Below, piece by piece: positions 53,009-61,628 of a stretch of DNA of 64,000 nt. The position numbers and the translations under genes are program-made. This DNA comes from Mycolicibacterium phlei. GTDB lineage: Bacteria; Actinomycetota; Actinomycetes; Mycobacteriales; Mycobacteriaceae. The stretch's first letter is position 1, and every line of letters starts with the position of its first letter. The stretch is from assembly GCF_001583415.1 (NCBI RefSeq), contig NZ_CP014475.1, forward strand, positions 1,860,001 to 1,924,000. The letters run 5' to 3'. Below the pieces are notes generated by a model. It did no database searches, was not told the origin of the DNA, and was given only the letters and a program-made list of their open reading frames with translations.

Positions 53009-53659
53009 ATGGACGTTCGGTTGGACAGCGTGGGTAGTGACGCCGCACGCGCCGGGGCGATGGCGCAGGTGCGGCGCCGGTTCGCCCTCACTCCCGGCGA
53101 ACTGGCCCAGGCTGCGGTGTTCGCGGCGCTGATCGCGGCGCTGGGGCTGCCGGGCACGATCACGCTGGGCGCCAGCGGGGTGCCGATCACTTTCCAGACG
53201 CTCGGGGTGATGCTGGCCGGGTCGATCCTGGGGCCGCGCAAGGGTGTGCTGGCGGTCGGGCTGTTCACCGTCCTGGCGATCGCCGGGCTGCCCATTCTCG
53301 CCGGTGCGCGCACCGGGCTGGTGTCGTTGGCGTCGCCGACAGCCGGGTTCTTCGTCGGTTGGCTGCCCGCGGTGTTCGTGATCGGGGCGCTGACCGCGCT
53401 GATGATGCCGCGCTACCGGGTGGGCTGGGGCATCGCGATCAACATTCTCGGCGGCATGGCGGTGATCTATTGCTTCGGCGCCGCCGGGCTGTTGATCCGG
53501 ACCGATCTGTCCTGGTGGGCGGCGGTGACCAGCAGCGGCGTCTACGTCCCCGGTGACCTGGCCAAAGCGGTCATCGCCGGTGTTGTCGCCGCGCAGGTGC
53601 ACCGCACCCGGCCGGGACTCGTCGCACCGTGGCGGCGGCGCCGCTCGTTCGATGGTTGA
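53009..53659 (+). CDS. bioY: Biotin transporter S component BioY
   Basis: 216 residues, six TM helices. ALGLPGTITLGASGVPITFQTLGVMLAGSILGPRKG and SPTAGFFVGWLPAVFV are BioY signatures. It binds biotin and works with an ECF module. ATG 53009; the longer upstream frame runs over the FKBP gene. The next gene overlaps by 8 bases. Confidence 0.93.
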   Translation: MDVRLDSVGSDAARAGAMAQVRRRFALTPGELAQAAVFAALIAALGLPGTITLGASGVPITFQTLGVMLAGSILGPRKGVLAVGLFTVLAIAGLPILAGARTGLVSLASPTAGFFVGWLPAVFVIGALTALMMPRYRVGWGIAINILGGMAVIYCFGAAGLLIRTDLSWWAAVTSSGVYVPGDLAKAVIAGVVAAQVHRTRPGLVAPWRRRRSFDG

Positions 53660-54350
53660 CCAACAGCCGGACTCGGTTGTCTTCGAGGACGTTTCGCACT
53701 CCTACGGCGACCGGAAGGTGCTCTGCGACGTGTCGCTGGTGCTCACCGAGCGCCGGATCGGCATCGTCGGCGCCAACGGCAGCGGGAAGTCGACGTTCGC
53801 GCGGATGATCAACGGTCTGGTGCTGCCCGACCGGGGAACGGTGCGGGTCTGTGGGCTCGACACCCGCCGGCACACCCGCCGGGTCCGCCGCCTGGCGGGG
53901 TTCGTGTTCACCGACCCCGACCGGCAGATTCTGATGCCGACGGTCGCCGAGGACATCGAACTGTCGCTGTCACGGCACCGGCTGACCACCGACGAGCGGC
54001 GGGATCGGGTCCACGAGGTGTTGGGCAGGTTCGGGTTGGCCGGTCACGCCGACCATCCCGCCCATCTGCTCTCCGGTGGGCAGAAGCAGCTGCTCGCGTT
54101 GGCGTCGGTGCTGGTCACCGAACCGCGCATCGTGGTGGCCGACGAGCCGACGACGCTGCTCGACCTGCGTAACACCCGGATGATCCGGGATGCGTTCGCC
54201 GCCCTGGACCATCAACTCGTCGTCGTGTCTCACGATCTGACGCTGCTCGACGACTTCGACCGGGTGATAGTGTTCGACGAGGGCAGGGTGGTCGCCGACG
54301 ACGCACCCGCCGCCGCGATCGACGCCTATGAGCGGATGATGCTGCGATGA
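53652..54350 (+). CDS. bioM: ECF transporter ATPase (BioM/EcfA-like)
   Basis: 232 residues. Walker A GANGSGKST (40-48), Q-loop FTDPDRQ typical of ECF ATPases, signature LLSGGQKQLLALASVL, Walker B RIVVADEPTT, switch His VVVSHDL. Powers biotin uptake by BioY together with the following EcfT. ATG 53652 inside the bioY stop region. Confidence 0.92.
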   Translation: MVDQQPDSVVFEDVSHSYGDRKVLCDVSLVLTERRIGIVGANGSGKSTFARMINGLVLPDRGTVRVCGLDTRRHTRRVRRLAGFVFTDPDRQILMPTVAEDIELSLSRHRLTTDERRDRVHEVLGRFGLAGHADHPAHLLSGGQKQLLALASVLVTEPRIVVADEPTTLLDLRNTRMIRDAFAALDHQLVVVSHDLTLLDDFDRVIVFDEGRVVADDAPAAAIDAYERMMLR

Positions 54351-54949
54351 GCACGTTCGGGCAGTACCAGCCCGGCTCGTCCCCGCTGCATCGGCTGCCG
54401 GCCGGGGTGAAACTGGTCGCGCTCGCCGTGTCGATCGCCCTGATGGCGGTGTGGGTGCAGACCCCGGCGGATCTCGCGGTGGCCGCGCTGGGCGTCGCGG
54501 CGCTGGTGGCGGCCGCCGGTCTGCGGCCCCGGGCCCTCACCGCACAGCTGCGGCCGGTGCTGTGGGTGGTGGCGGTCATCTTCGGCTTTCAACTGCTGTT
54601 CACCGACTGGCGGCGCGCTCTGGTGGTGTGCGGCATCCTGCTGTTGTCCGTCGTGCTGGCCGCCGTCGTCACCGTCACCACCCGGGTGACCGCCATGCTG
54701 GCGGCGTTGACGGCGCTGATGAGGCCGCTCGGGCGGGTGGGTTTTCCGGTCGATCAACTCGCCCTGGCGTTGGCGCTGACCCTGCGCACGATCCCGTTGA
54801 TGATCGACACCGTGCGGCAGGTCGAGGAGGCCCGCCGGGCGCGGGGTCTGCGGTTCTCGCCCCGCATCGTGCTGGCGCCGGTGATCACGGCGGCCCTCGA
54901 CACCGCGGACGGTTTCGCCGAGGCGCTCACCGCACGGGGATTGGACTGA
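54347..54949 (+). CDS. bioN: ECF transporter transmembrane protein (BioN/EcfT-like)
   Basis: 200 residues with five TM helices. QYQPGSSPLHRLPAGVKLVAL is the family N-terminal motif; the two Ala-Arg-Gly type coupling helices are seen as EEARRARGLRF and EALTARGLD. ATG 54347 overlaps the ATPase stop by 4 bases. Completes the bioYMN operon. Confidence 0.92.
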   Translation: MSTFGQYQPGSSPLHRLPAGVKLVALAVSIALMAVWVQTPADLAVAALGVAALVAAAGLRPRALTAQLRPVLWVVAVIFGFQLLFTDWRRALVVCGILLLSVVLAAVVTVTTRVTAMLAALTALMRPLGRVGFPVDQLALALALTLRTIPLMIDTVRQVEEARRARGLRFSPRIVLAPVITAALDTADGFAEALTARGLD

Positions 54950-54968
54950 CCCGAGCCCCGGTCACCTC

Positions 54969-55076
54969 TCACCACACCGCGTCGACGTTCTCGCCGATCT
55001 GCTGGGCGATCCGCACCGCCGAGTCGCCCGGATCGGCGCTGCACGTGTTGAACAAGGCAGACTGATCCAGGGCCAT
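54969..55076 (-). pseudogene. 35-codon chimeric remnant beside the IS cluster
   Basis: From ATG 55076 the frame begins MALDQSAL, which equals the N-terminus of IS256-type transposases of mycobacteria as I recall it, with an IS-like leader (gagaggaacatcgcg) before it. After eight codons it changes to FNTCSADPGDSAVRIAQQIG and ends ENVDAVW. I read it as a tiny 5' piece of a second IS256 element joined to the C-terminal end of an unrelated gene. Confidence 0.4.
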
Positions 55077-55138
55077 CGCGATGTTCCTCTCGGTAGTGAT
55101 TCTTGGTCGTTTCACCACAGAGACTCACGCGATGGCCC
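55070..55138. repeat. 11-bp inverted repeat at the left edge of the IS256 region
   Basis: GGGCCATCGCG (55070-55080) and CGCGATGGCCC (55128-55138) are perfect complements separated by 47 bases. The right arm and following bases look like an IS end on the minus strand, so a second IS terminus or a recombination scar is possible. Confidence 0.5.
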
Positions 55139-55999
55139 TCCTACATCAGCACCGACACGCCGCCACTACTTACACCACTCCCCGGGACGCTCCCTTGATT
55201 CGTTCGGGGTAGGTCAGGGCTAGGGCGCCCAGTGCTTGCTTCCAGCCGTTGGTGCGTGCTCCTTCTACGAGGCGTTTGTTGCGTGAGCGGTCGCCGGTCT
55301 TGAGCGGGTCGTCGTAGAACTTCTGCCGTTCTCGAGCGCGTTTGTCCTCGATGTTGCAGATCGCCAGCCACAGCAGCTTGACCGCGGCCTGATAACTGGG
55401 GAAGTGGCCGCGGTTCTTGATGATCTTGCGGAGCTGGTAATTCAGCGATTCGATCGCGTTGGTGGTGTAGATGATCCGCCGCAGATCCGGCGGGAACGCC
55501 AGGAACGGAATGAACCGCTCCCAGGCATTACGCCAGGCGATCACCGTGGTCGGGTTCGACTGCCCCAGAGGTGAATTCGCGAACTCCTCGAATGCCTCAG
55601 CTGCGGCGTCGGCGGTCGGAGCGGTGTAGATGGTCTTGAGTGCGGCCGCGATCTCCTTGCGCTTTCCGTAGGAGACGAACCGCATAGAGTTGCGGATCAG
55701 ATGCACCACACAGGTCTGCACGGTGGCCTGCGGCCACGTCGCCTCGACGGCCTCGGCGAACCCGGTCAGACCGTCAGTGCACACGATCAAAATGTCCTTG
55801 ACGCCCCGGTTGGCCAGCTCGGCGCACACCCCGGCCCAGAACTTGGCGCCCTCGTTGGCAGTCACCCAGATCCCCAGCACATGGCGGATGCCATCGAGAT
55901 CGACACCGACGGCGATGTGGGCGGCCCGGTTCTTGACCTGGTGACCGTCGCGGATCTTGATCACCAGAGCATCGAGATAGACGATCGGGTAGAGCTGCT

Positions 56000-56026
56000 G
56001 GCAGTTTCTAACGATCGTTGCGAATC
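56000..56026 (+). repeat. Left terminal inverted repeat of the IS30-type element
   Basis: 27 bases starting GGCAG and ending GATCGTTGCGAATC; 22 of 27 positions pair with the right end, the last 14 perfectly. Confidence 0.85.
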
Positions 56027-56045
56027 CCGGACGGAAGGGATTCCG

Positions 56046-57242
56046 ATGCCTCGGTACGCGCCAAACAAGATGCCGCCCGGTGTCAAGCGCCGGTACTTTG
56101 AATTAATCCGCGCCGGGATGTCCGGCTCAGCCGCGGCGCAGACGGTGGGCGTGTCGCTCAGCTGCGGATCGCTGTGGTTCATCGACGCTGGCAGCGTGCG
56201 ATTTGTTGATACGCCGATAAGTCCCCGCTACCTGACACAAGACGACCGCATCGAAATCGCCGACGGGCTCGCCGCTGGCGAGCCGGTGAAGGTGATCGCC
56301 GAGCGGATCGGTAAGACCTTTCAAAGTGTGTACCGCGAGATCGCCCGGAATCGAAAGCCGGACGGCACCTACCAGCCCTGGTATGCCCACGGGCTGGCCT
56401 ATCAGCGTCGTCGTCGGCCGAAAACGCGCCGGTTGGCAGCCGATGATGGACTACGGGTGGTGGTGGCACACAAGCTGGCGAAAAGGTGGTCTCCAGCGCA
56501 GATCAGCCGCTGGCTGCGGCGGCGATATCGTCGCCGGCCAGCGTGGCATCTATGTCCTGAGACGATCTACGAGGGTGTCTACCAGGGCCTGGTTGCCGAC
56601 ATTGATCAACAGGCCCGCAGTTCGGGCAAGAGCGCCAATGTCCTGCGGACCGGCCGGATTTACCGGCATCGACGCGGGCGTGGACGCTCTCGCGCCGGGG
56701 CTCTGAGACAACTTACCAAGCTGCGGTCAATCCACGACCGGCCAGCCAGTATTGAGCGCCGCCGACAGGCAGGCCATTGGGAGGGCGACCTCATCGTCGG
56801 CGCGCAGCAGCGGTCGGCCGTCGCAACGCTGGTGGAACGAAAGATGCGTCTGACACTGCTGGTTCGATTGCCGCATGGCCACTCGGCCCAGCATGTCGGG
56901 GATGCCCTGATCACAACTTTCAGCCAGCTGCCCGTCAATCTGCGGCGGACGCTGACCTGGGACCAGGGCAACGAGATGTTTCACCACGGGCGTATCGAGG
57001 CGGCAACGGGGCTGACGATCTACTTCGCAGACCCACACTCGCCCTGGCAGCGCGGTACCAACGAAAACACCAACGGACTTGTGCGCCAATACTTACCGAA
57101 GGGCACCGACCTCAGCCTCTGGGACGATGTCCAGCTCCGCCAGATCGCCGACGAGCTCAACGACCGTCCACGCCTATGCCTAAAGGACAAGACTCCAGCC
57201 GAAGTTCTGCAACGATGGGAGCGTCAGTACAAACTTCACTGA
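56046..57242 (+). CDS. IS30-type DDE transposase
   Basis: 398 residues. N-terminal HTH (AGMSGSAAAQTVGVS and the second one AERIGKTFQSVYREIARN), then LAKRWSPAQISRWLRRRYRR, and the DDE core: GHWEGDLIVGAQQRSAVATLVER (Asp1), RRTLTWDQGNEMFHH (Asp2), FADPHSPWQRGTNENTNGLVRQYLPKGTDL (Glu). Complete from ATG 56046; probably active. The longer frame upstream lies inside the IS256 gene. Confidence 0.92.
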   Translation: MPRYAPNKMPPGVKRRYFELIRAGMSGSAAAQTVGVSLSCGSLWFIDAGSVRFVDTPISPRYLTQDDRIEIADGLAAGEPVKVIAERIGKTFQSVYREIARNRKPDGTYQPWYAHGLAYQRRRRPKTRRLAADDGLRVVVAHKLAKRWSPAQISRWLRRRYRRRPAWHLCPETIYEGVYQGLVADIDQQARSSGKSANVLRTGRIYRHRRGRGRSRAGALRQLTKLRSIHDRPASIERRRQAGHWEGDLIVGAQQRSAVATLVERKMRLTLLVRLPHGHSAQHVGDALITTFSQLPVNLRRTLTWDQGNEMFHHGRIEAATGLTIYFADPHSPWQRGTNENTNGLVRQYLPKGTDLSLWDDVQLRQIADELNDRPRLCLKDKTPAEVLQRWERQYKLH

Positions 57243-57267
57243 TTCGCAACGATCACTGGAATCCGCC
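57241..57267 (-). repeat. Right terminal inverted repeat of the IS30-type element
   Basis: Minus strand starts GGCGG and ends GATCGTTGCGAATC; it overlaps the transposase stop codon region. See the left repeat. Confidence 0.85.
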
Positions 57268-57858
57268 GCTCCTCGAGCGGTCGTTTCTGCCACTGGACGA
57301 CCTCCTCGAGCACCGCGTCGGTGATCTTGGAGATCGTTTCGTGGGAGAGCTCGGTGCCGATCGTGGTAGCCAGATGATGCTGGATATCGCGGATCGTCAT
57401 CCCGCCGGCGTAGAGTGAGATGATCATGTCATCGAGGCCGCCCAGGCGCCGTGAACCCTTCGGGACCAGCGTCGGAGTGAAAGTACCGTCGCGATCACGT
57501 GGGATCGCCAACCCGACCTCACCGACTTCACTGGCCACGGTCTTGGGCGTGAAACCGTTGCGAGCATTGGGCAGTTCACGCCCGATCGGATCGCCCTTCT
57601 CATAGCCCAGATGCTCGGTCAGCTCAGCAGCCAGCCCGCGCTCGAGCACGGCTTTGACCATCTCGGGCAAGAAGCCGCCTTCACCGGTCAACTGCAACTG
57701 GCCCGCATCGATCTTGGCCAACACATCGTCGAGCACACCTGCGGACTTCAACGCCTTCATGGCATCAGCGCCCGACATCGGTTCGTCAGTGGTCACATCC
57801 ATCGATCCTGCTCCATTCATCAGGAGCCACCGCTACACAGACCATCTGACACGCCCCC

Positions 57859-57971
57859 AGCTCCGAGCCGGTGGCGAGGGTCAGGTCGCAGCCGGCGACC
57901 GCGTCGACAGCCGCCCGCAGTCCCTTGACGGCTGCCTGCAGACCCGTACCTGACGTAACTCGAACATACAT
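57859..57971 (-). pseudogene. N-terminal remnant of a gene cut by the IS256-type element
   Basis: ATG 57971 (agagg upstream) opens MYVRVTSGTGLQAAVKGLRA, then AVDAVAGCDLTLATGSELG, after which the frame enters the IS end. About 38 residues remain. It could be the start of the gene whose end is the tail at 54969-55050 on the far side of the IS, both on the minus strand and in the right order. No family recognised. The rest of the gap up to 58124 has no other clear gene. Confidence 0.35.
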
Positions 57972-58124
57972 TCGACCTCTGACAAATTCAGGGGTCCGAG
58001 CGCAAGCAATCTCAAAGTTCTTGTCCGGGGCGCATCGAGCGTGCACAAATGCCGAAAAATCCCCGGCGTGTCGTGTGTAAACACGCACACTCGCGCCGAA
58101 AGGCAAGAAGGAAGGGTCGGAAGC

Positions 58125-59477
58125 TCAGGGGCCGAACACCTGCCGGCGTGAGCGGGCGCGTCGATGCCAGAACATCCGCGCCTCGACCATCCGCCGTGCC
58201 TCCCGTCCGATATCACGCCGCAGGGTGCGCGCCAGGGCCCGCCGATCGACGCGGGGATCGTGAGCAGCCGCGGCCACCCAGCGCACCAGCCGCGCCGGGG
58301 TGAACACCTCCGTCGCCTGGCGCTTGCGGGAGAACACGTCGAGCAGCTCGGTCGCGCCGTCACGGGCGGCGAACCAGCGATAGGCCACATCCTCGATGGG
58401 GGAGACGGAGTCGTCGCGGCCGAGGTTGTTGGCCCACTGGTACATCGGCAGGCACTGCCGGTCGCGGTCGTCCTCCCATGCGGCCAGCGCGGTTTCGAGC
58501 GCCGACTCGTCGTCCAGATACGGCGCCACCGCCTCCCCGAGCAGCCGACCGAACCGCAGCGCATCCCGAATCCCCTGTGCGGTAACGGGATCCTTGAAGT
58601 GCCCGGCATCCCCAGCCAGCGCCCACCCCGGGCCGTGCGAATGGCGGAAGTACGACGGATGCGACACCGACGTGTAGATTCTGCTCACCCGCGTGCACCC
58701 GCTCAGGCGTTTGGCGAACGGTGCAATGCTGTCGACTGTCGCGTCGAACGCCGCCTCCGCATCGGTGCGGAACTCCCCGGCCCGACGCGCCGGCGACATC
58801 AGCAGCGCAACCAATTGTCCGCCGTCGCAGGGAAACACGGTGACCAGCTCGTCGTCCTGGCGCCACTGCATGGCGAGATTGCGTTCGTCGCCGTGGGTGT
58901 CCTCGTAGTAGGCGTAGGCCATCATCCGCTGGTTGGGCCAGTGGTGGTGTTCGGTGGTGCCGACCAGACGCGCGACGGTGGAGCGTCGGCCGTCGGCGCC
59001 GATGACCAGCCTCGCGTTGATGGATCCGCGAGCCCCGTCGCGACCCGTGTATCGCACCCCGGTGACTCGGCCGGACGGAGTCCTCACCAGCTCGGTTGCC
59101 CGAACCCGTTCGCGGACTTCGGCACCCGCCTCGCGTGCGGTCTCCACCAGCGCCAGATCCAGCCCCGGCCGACGGACACAGGCGCCGTAGTTCAGCCCGT
59201 CGTACGCGCTGTAACTCCCGACCACCTCCACGCCCGGTGCGCCCAGCCCGGCCCGGGTGTGCAGCGGGGGATCCAGCGCGAGCACGGGGTCCCGCGCGCC
59301 CAGGCGTTCCAGCTCCGCCCAATGCGGCGGGAAGAACAGATGCGTCGACAGCGTGTCCGACGGAAACGAGGCGCTGTCGAGCGCGACGACGGAGCGCCCG
59401 CGCCTGGCCAACGCGATCGCCGCGGCCGAACCGGCGCACCGGCTGCCGACGATCACGACATCGACGTCTTCCTGCAT
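58125..59477 (-). CDS. FAD-dependent oxidoreductase (geranylgeranyl reductase/monooxygenase-like)
   Basis: 450 residues, p-hydroxybenzoate hydroxylase fold. VDVVIVGSRCAGSAAAIALARRG is the dinucleotide motif (GxxxxG variant), ADGRRSTVAR the DG region, and WALAGDAGHFKDPVTAQGI the GD motif for FAD ribityl binding. The family includes monooxygenases and polyprenyl reductases. ATG 59477. Divergent from a TetR gene with a long palindrome between them, so it is probably the regulated target. Confidence 0.87.
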   Translation of the reverse strand: MQEDVDVVIVGSRCAGSAAAIALARRGRSVVALDSASFPSDTLSTHLFFPPHWAELERLGARDPVLALDPPLHTRAGLGAPGVEVVGSYSAYDGLNYGACVRRPGLDLALVETAREAGAEVRERVRATELVRTPSGRVTGVRYTGRDGARGSINARLVIGADGRRSTVARLVGTTEHHHWPNQRMMAYAYYEDTHGDERNLAMQWRQDDELVTVFPCDGGQLVALLMSPARRAGEFRTDAEAAFDATVDSIAPFAKRLSGCTRVSRIYTSVSHPSYFRHSHGPGWALAGDAGHFKDPVTAQGIRDALRFGRLLGEAVAPYLDDESALETALAAWEDDRDRQCLPMYQWANNLGRDDSVSPIEDVAYRWFAARDGATELLDVFSRKRQATEVFTPARLVRWVAAAAHDPRVDRRALARTLRRDIGREARRMVEARMFWHRRARSRRQVFGP

Positions 59478-59505
59478 GGACGAAGAATGCCATGGTCACG
59501 ACGTT

Positions 59506-59542
59506 TTTAGAACGAGATTCATAAAATGAATCAGATTCTAAA
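59506..59542. promoter_or_regulatory. 37-bp palindromic TetR operator
   Basis: A dyad centred on AAA (59523-59525): inner arms GATTCAT / ATGAATC are perfect (59516-59532), and the full arms, starting TTTAGAAC on the left and ending TTCTAAA on the right, agree at 14 of 17 positions. It lies in the 82-base gap between the oxidoreductase and TetR starts and overlaps the likely promoters of both. Confidence 0.8.
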
Positions 59543-59559
59543 TCGGATATGCTGGTGCG

Positions 59560-60270
59560 GTGCCGACAGAGGACCCACAGCGCAGCCCGCGTGCCGACCG
59601 GCGTCGCGCCCGCACCCGGGCCGCCATCCTCGACGCCGCCGAACTCGTCTTCACCCGCGACGGCTACGACGGCGCCCGCATCGAGTCCATCGCCGAGAAG
59701 GCCGACGTCTCGGTCGGCTCGATCTATGTCCACTTCGGCGGCAAGCGCGACGTGTACCTGCACGTGGTGGAGCGGTCGCTGCAGTTGTTCGCCGAGTACA
59801 TGGCCGCCAGCGAGGATCCCGCGCTGACGCCGCTGCAGCGGGTGCTCGCCGGCGGCGACGCCTATCTGCGGTTTCACCTGGATCACCCGGGTGCGTTCGA
59901 CTTCCTCGCGATGCCGACCGGCGCGGGCTCGGCGAATAGCGCCGAGATCGAGGCGCGGATCCGGGATCGGGTGGGGGAGTTGCTCGAACGGTTCGCCGCG
60001 CAGATCGACGCGGCGATCGAGGCGGGCCAGGCGCGTCCGGTCGACTCGATGCGGCTCACCCGCTACCTGTGGGGAGCGTGGAACGGTGTGATCGCGCTGC
60101 GCCATCAGCCCGAAGGTCTGCGCGTGTCGGACGAGGAGATCCAGGAGACGCTCGAACTGGCCCGCTGGCTGTTGCGCGAAGGTCTGGCCTCGGCCGCCCT
60201 GCGCGATGAGAAAGGTGAAGTGGGCGAACGGATTCCGCTGCCGCGGATCAGCAGGCCCGGCGCCGGTTAG
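59560..60270 (+). CDS. TetR family transcriptional regulator
   Basis: 236 residues. HTH: AAILDAAELVFTRDGYDGARIESIAEKADVSVGSIYVHFGGKRDVY. Ligand domain with a C-terminal Arg/Lys-rich tail. GTG 59560. It should bind the 37-bp palindrome and control the divergent FAD oxidoreductase. Its end overlaps by 23 bases the convergent membrane protein gene. Confidence 0.88.
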   Translation: MPTEDPQRSPRADRRRARTRAAILDAAELVFTRDGYDGARIESIAEKADVSVGSIYVHFGGKRDVYLHVVERSLQLFAEYMAASEDPALTPLQRVLAGGDAYLRFHLDHPGAFDFLAMPTGAGSANSAEIEARIRDRVGELLERFAAQIDAAIEAGQARPVDSMRLTRYLWGAWNGVIALRHQPEGLRVSDEEIQETLELARWLLREGLASAALRDEKGEVGERIPLPRISRPGAG

Positions 60271-61159
60271 ACGGCAGCTTGAGCTTCATCCGGGCGCCAC
60301 ACTCGATGCAGGGCAGCACCGTCGCGGTCGCGAGCACCTTCTGCACGTGACCGCATTTGAAGCAGCGCACCCTTCGGGTGTCCACCTGTGACGCCGAGTC
60401 ATGGCGTGGATACGACACGCTGATCTGGTTCTTGATGTCGCGGTAGGCCTGTACCCGCGCCATCACCGAGTCCGCGCCGGTGCTCTGCGGGGTGGTGCGC
60501 GGAGCGGCCTCGACCCCGTAGAGCATGGCACTCAGCTTCGCGTGCAACTGTGCGCGCTGTTCCGCGGTGCGCGCCTCCTCGCGTTCCTCCTGCAGCGACC
60601 TGTCGATCAGGCGGGCTTCCTCAGCGCACTGGCCGATCATGTTGATGCGTTGCAGCGCAGTGCTTTCCAGTTCGGACGCGGTCTCCTTCGCTTCCGCCAG
60701 GATCCTGCGGTCGTCCTCGCTGGGGTTGCGCAGGGCGGACAGCTCACCGATGACCTGGCGCAGCGAGTGCGCCTTCTCGAAGTTGGCGGTGACCGCCGCG
60801 ATGTCGGCGGAGAAGTCGATGTCGCCGAGCCAGCCGGTGCGCGCGGCCTCCGTCTCCGACAGCTCGTCGATCGCCGCCAGCGCCGATTCCACGAGCGCCG
60901 CGTTGTCCTTGCCCAGCGTCTCGATGCGGTGCTGCCGCTCCCGGCGGGTGCGCTCCTTCTGCTCGGCGAGCTCCCGGGCCTCCTTGGCGGCGACATACTG
61001 CTCGTGCTTTTTCGCCACCCAGGAGATCAGTGCGATCAGGACCCCGAGGCCGGCGACCACGCCGAGCGCGATCCACACTTCCTTCGGAATCATCGCGATC
61101 AGGATGAAGATGGCGAAGATCAGCCCGCCGACACCGGTTCCGTCGGACTTCCTGCTCAT
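60248..61159 (-). CDS. Membrane-anchored coiled-coil protein with C-terminal zinc ribbon
   Basis: 303 residues. Two close TM helices (GGLIFAIFILIAMIPKEVWIALGVVAGLGVLIALISWV, residues 11-48), a long charged coiled coil (KKHEQYVAAKEARELAEQKERTRRERQ to about 235), and a zinc ribbon at the end: CFKCGHVQKV and CIECGARM (C-x2-C pairs). Function unknown; the ribbon may bind nucleic acid or protein. ATG 61159. Confidence 0.78.
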   Translation of the reverse strand: MSRKSDGTGVGGLIFAIFILIAMIPKEVWIALGVVAGLGVLIALISWVAKKHEQYVAAKEARELAEQKERTRRERQHRIETLGKDNAALVESALAAIDELSETEAARTGWLGDIDFSADIAAVTANFEKAHSLRQVIGELSALRNPSEDDRRILAEAKETASELESTALQRINMIGQCAEEARLIDRSLQEEREEARTAEQRAQLHAKLSAMLYGVEAAPRTTPQSTGADSVMARVQAYRDIKNQISVSYPRHDSASQVDTRRVRCFKCGHVQKVLATATVLPCIECGARMKLKLPSNRRRAC

Positions 61160-61235
61160 GGTTCGGTTCCCCCCTCAACTCCCCTGGGGCCGAGGGTAAC
61201 GGCGGGGTCCGACAAGCCCGCCGGGTTTCACCAGC

Positions 61236-61538
61236 TCAGGTGGTCGCGACCTGCGGGCAGAAGTACACCTTGGCGCCGGCGACGATGAAGTTCGACAGGT
61301 TCTCGTCCTTGGTCGCCTGATCCAGCCTGCCCAGCACGACGTCGAGATCGGCGCCGCGGGCGTACTCCGCGCAGACCTCCTTGGCCAGGGTGCTGATCGT
61401 CGCGCAGTCGCCGGTGAACCCGATGCCCGTCATGCTCTCGCAGAACTCGCTTTCGGGGGACGCGGCCGCGACCGGTGCGCCGATGAGGGCGCCGGCCACC
61501 GCCGACACCAGAAGTCCTGCTCGCAGATAAGGGGCCAT
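61236..61538 (-). CDS. DUF732-type small secreted protein
   Basis: 100 residues. Signal peptide (RAGLLVSAVAGALIGAPVAAA), then FCESMTGIGFTGDCATISTLAKEVCAEYARG and the final FIVAGAKVYFCPQ; four Cys and the helical spacing fit the mycobacterial DUF732 family. ATG 61538. Role unknown. Confidence 0.82.
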   Translation of the reverse strand: MAPYLRAGLLVSAVAGALIGAPVAAASPESEFCESMTGIGFTGDCATISTLAKEVCAEYARGADLDVVLGRLDQATKDENLSNFIVAGAKVYFCPQVATT

Positions 61539-61628
61539 AGACCGTCCTTCATACCCGCAATGCCGGCCGGTGCCCAGCGGCGCGCACAATCGCGCACGGA
61601 TCGAGACGAGAGCGTTACTCGGGTCCGG

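Larger units (their letters stand above)
56000..57267. mobile_element. IS30-type insertion sequence, 1268 bp
   Basis: The ends are imperfect 27-bp inverted repeats: GGCAGTTTCTAACGATCG at the left (56000-56026) and, on the minus strand, GGCGGATTCCAGTGATCG at the right (57241-57267); both continue into TTGCGAATC. The trinucleotide GCT flanks the element at 55997-55999 and 57268-57270 (target duplication). One transposase gene fills the interior. Confidence 0.92.
55170..57820 (-). pseudogene. IS256-type transposase, split by the IS30-type insertion
   Basis: N-terminal part 57820-57268: MSGADAMKALKSAGVLDDVL, ELTEHLGYEKGDPIGRELPN and AGGMTIRDIQHHLATTIGTE. C-terminal part 55999-55170: IYLDAL-type IVYLDALVIKIRDGHQVKN with the first catalytic Asp, VCTDGLTGFAEAV with the second, and FLAFPPDLRRIIYTTNAIESLNYQLRK with the Glu. 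Removing the IS30 element and one copy of the GCT duplication restores an exact in-frame 460-codon gene (RPLEE-Q-LYPIVYL), so the break is recent and clean. Confidence 0.92.
55141..57858. mobile_element. IS256-type element interrupted by an IS30-type element
   Basis: Contains an IS256-type transposase (minus strand) split by an insertion. The right end is near 57858, where the minus strand starts GGGGGCGTGTCAGATGGTCT, a usual IS256-type terminus. The matching left end is not clear: the sequence at 55141-55165 (CTACATCAGCACCGACACGCC) resembles the right end in the same, not the inverted, orientation, so the left side is rearranged or deleted. Confidence 0.75.
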
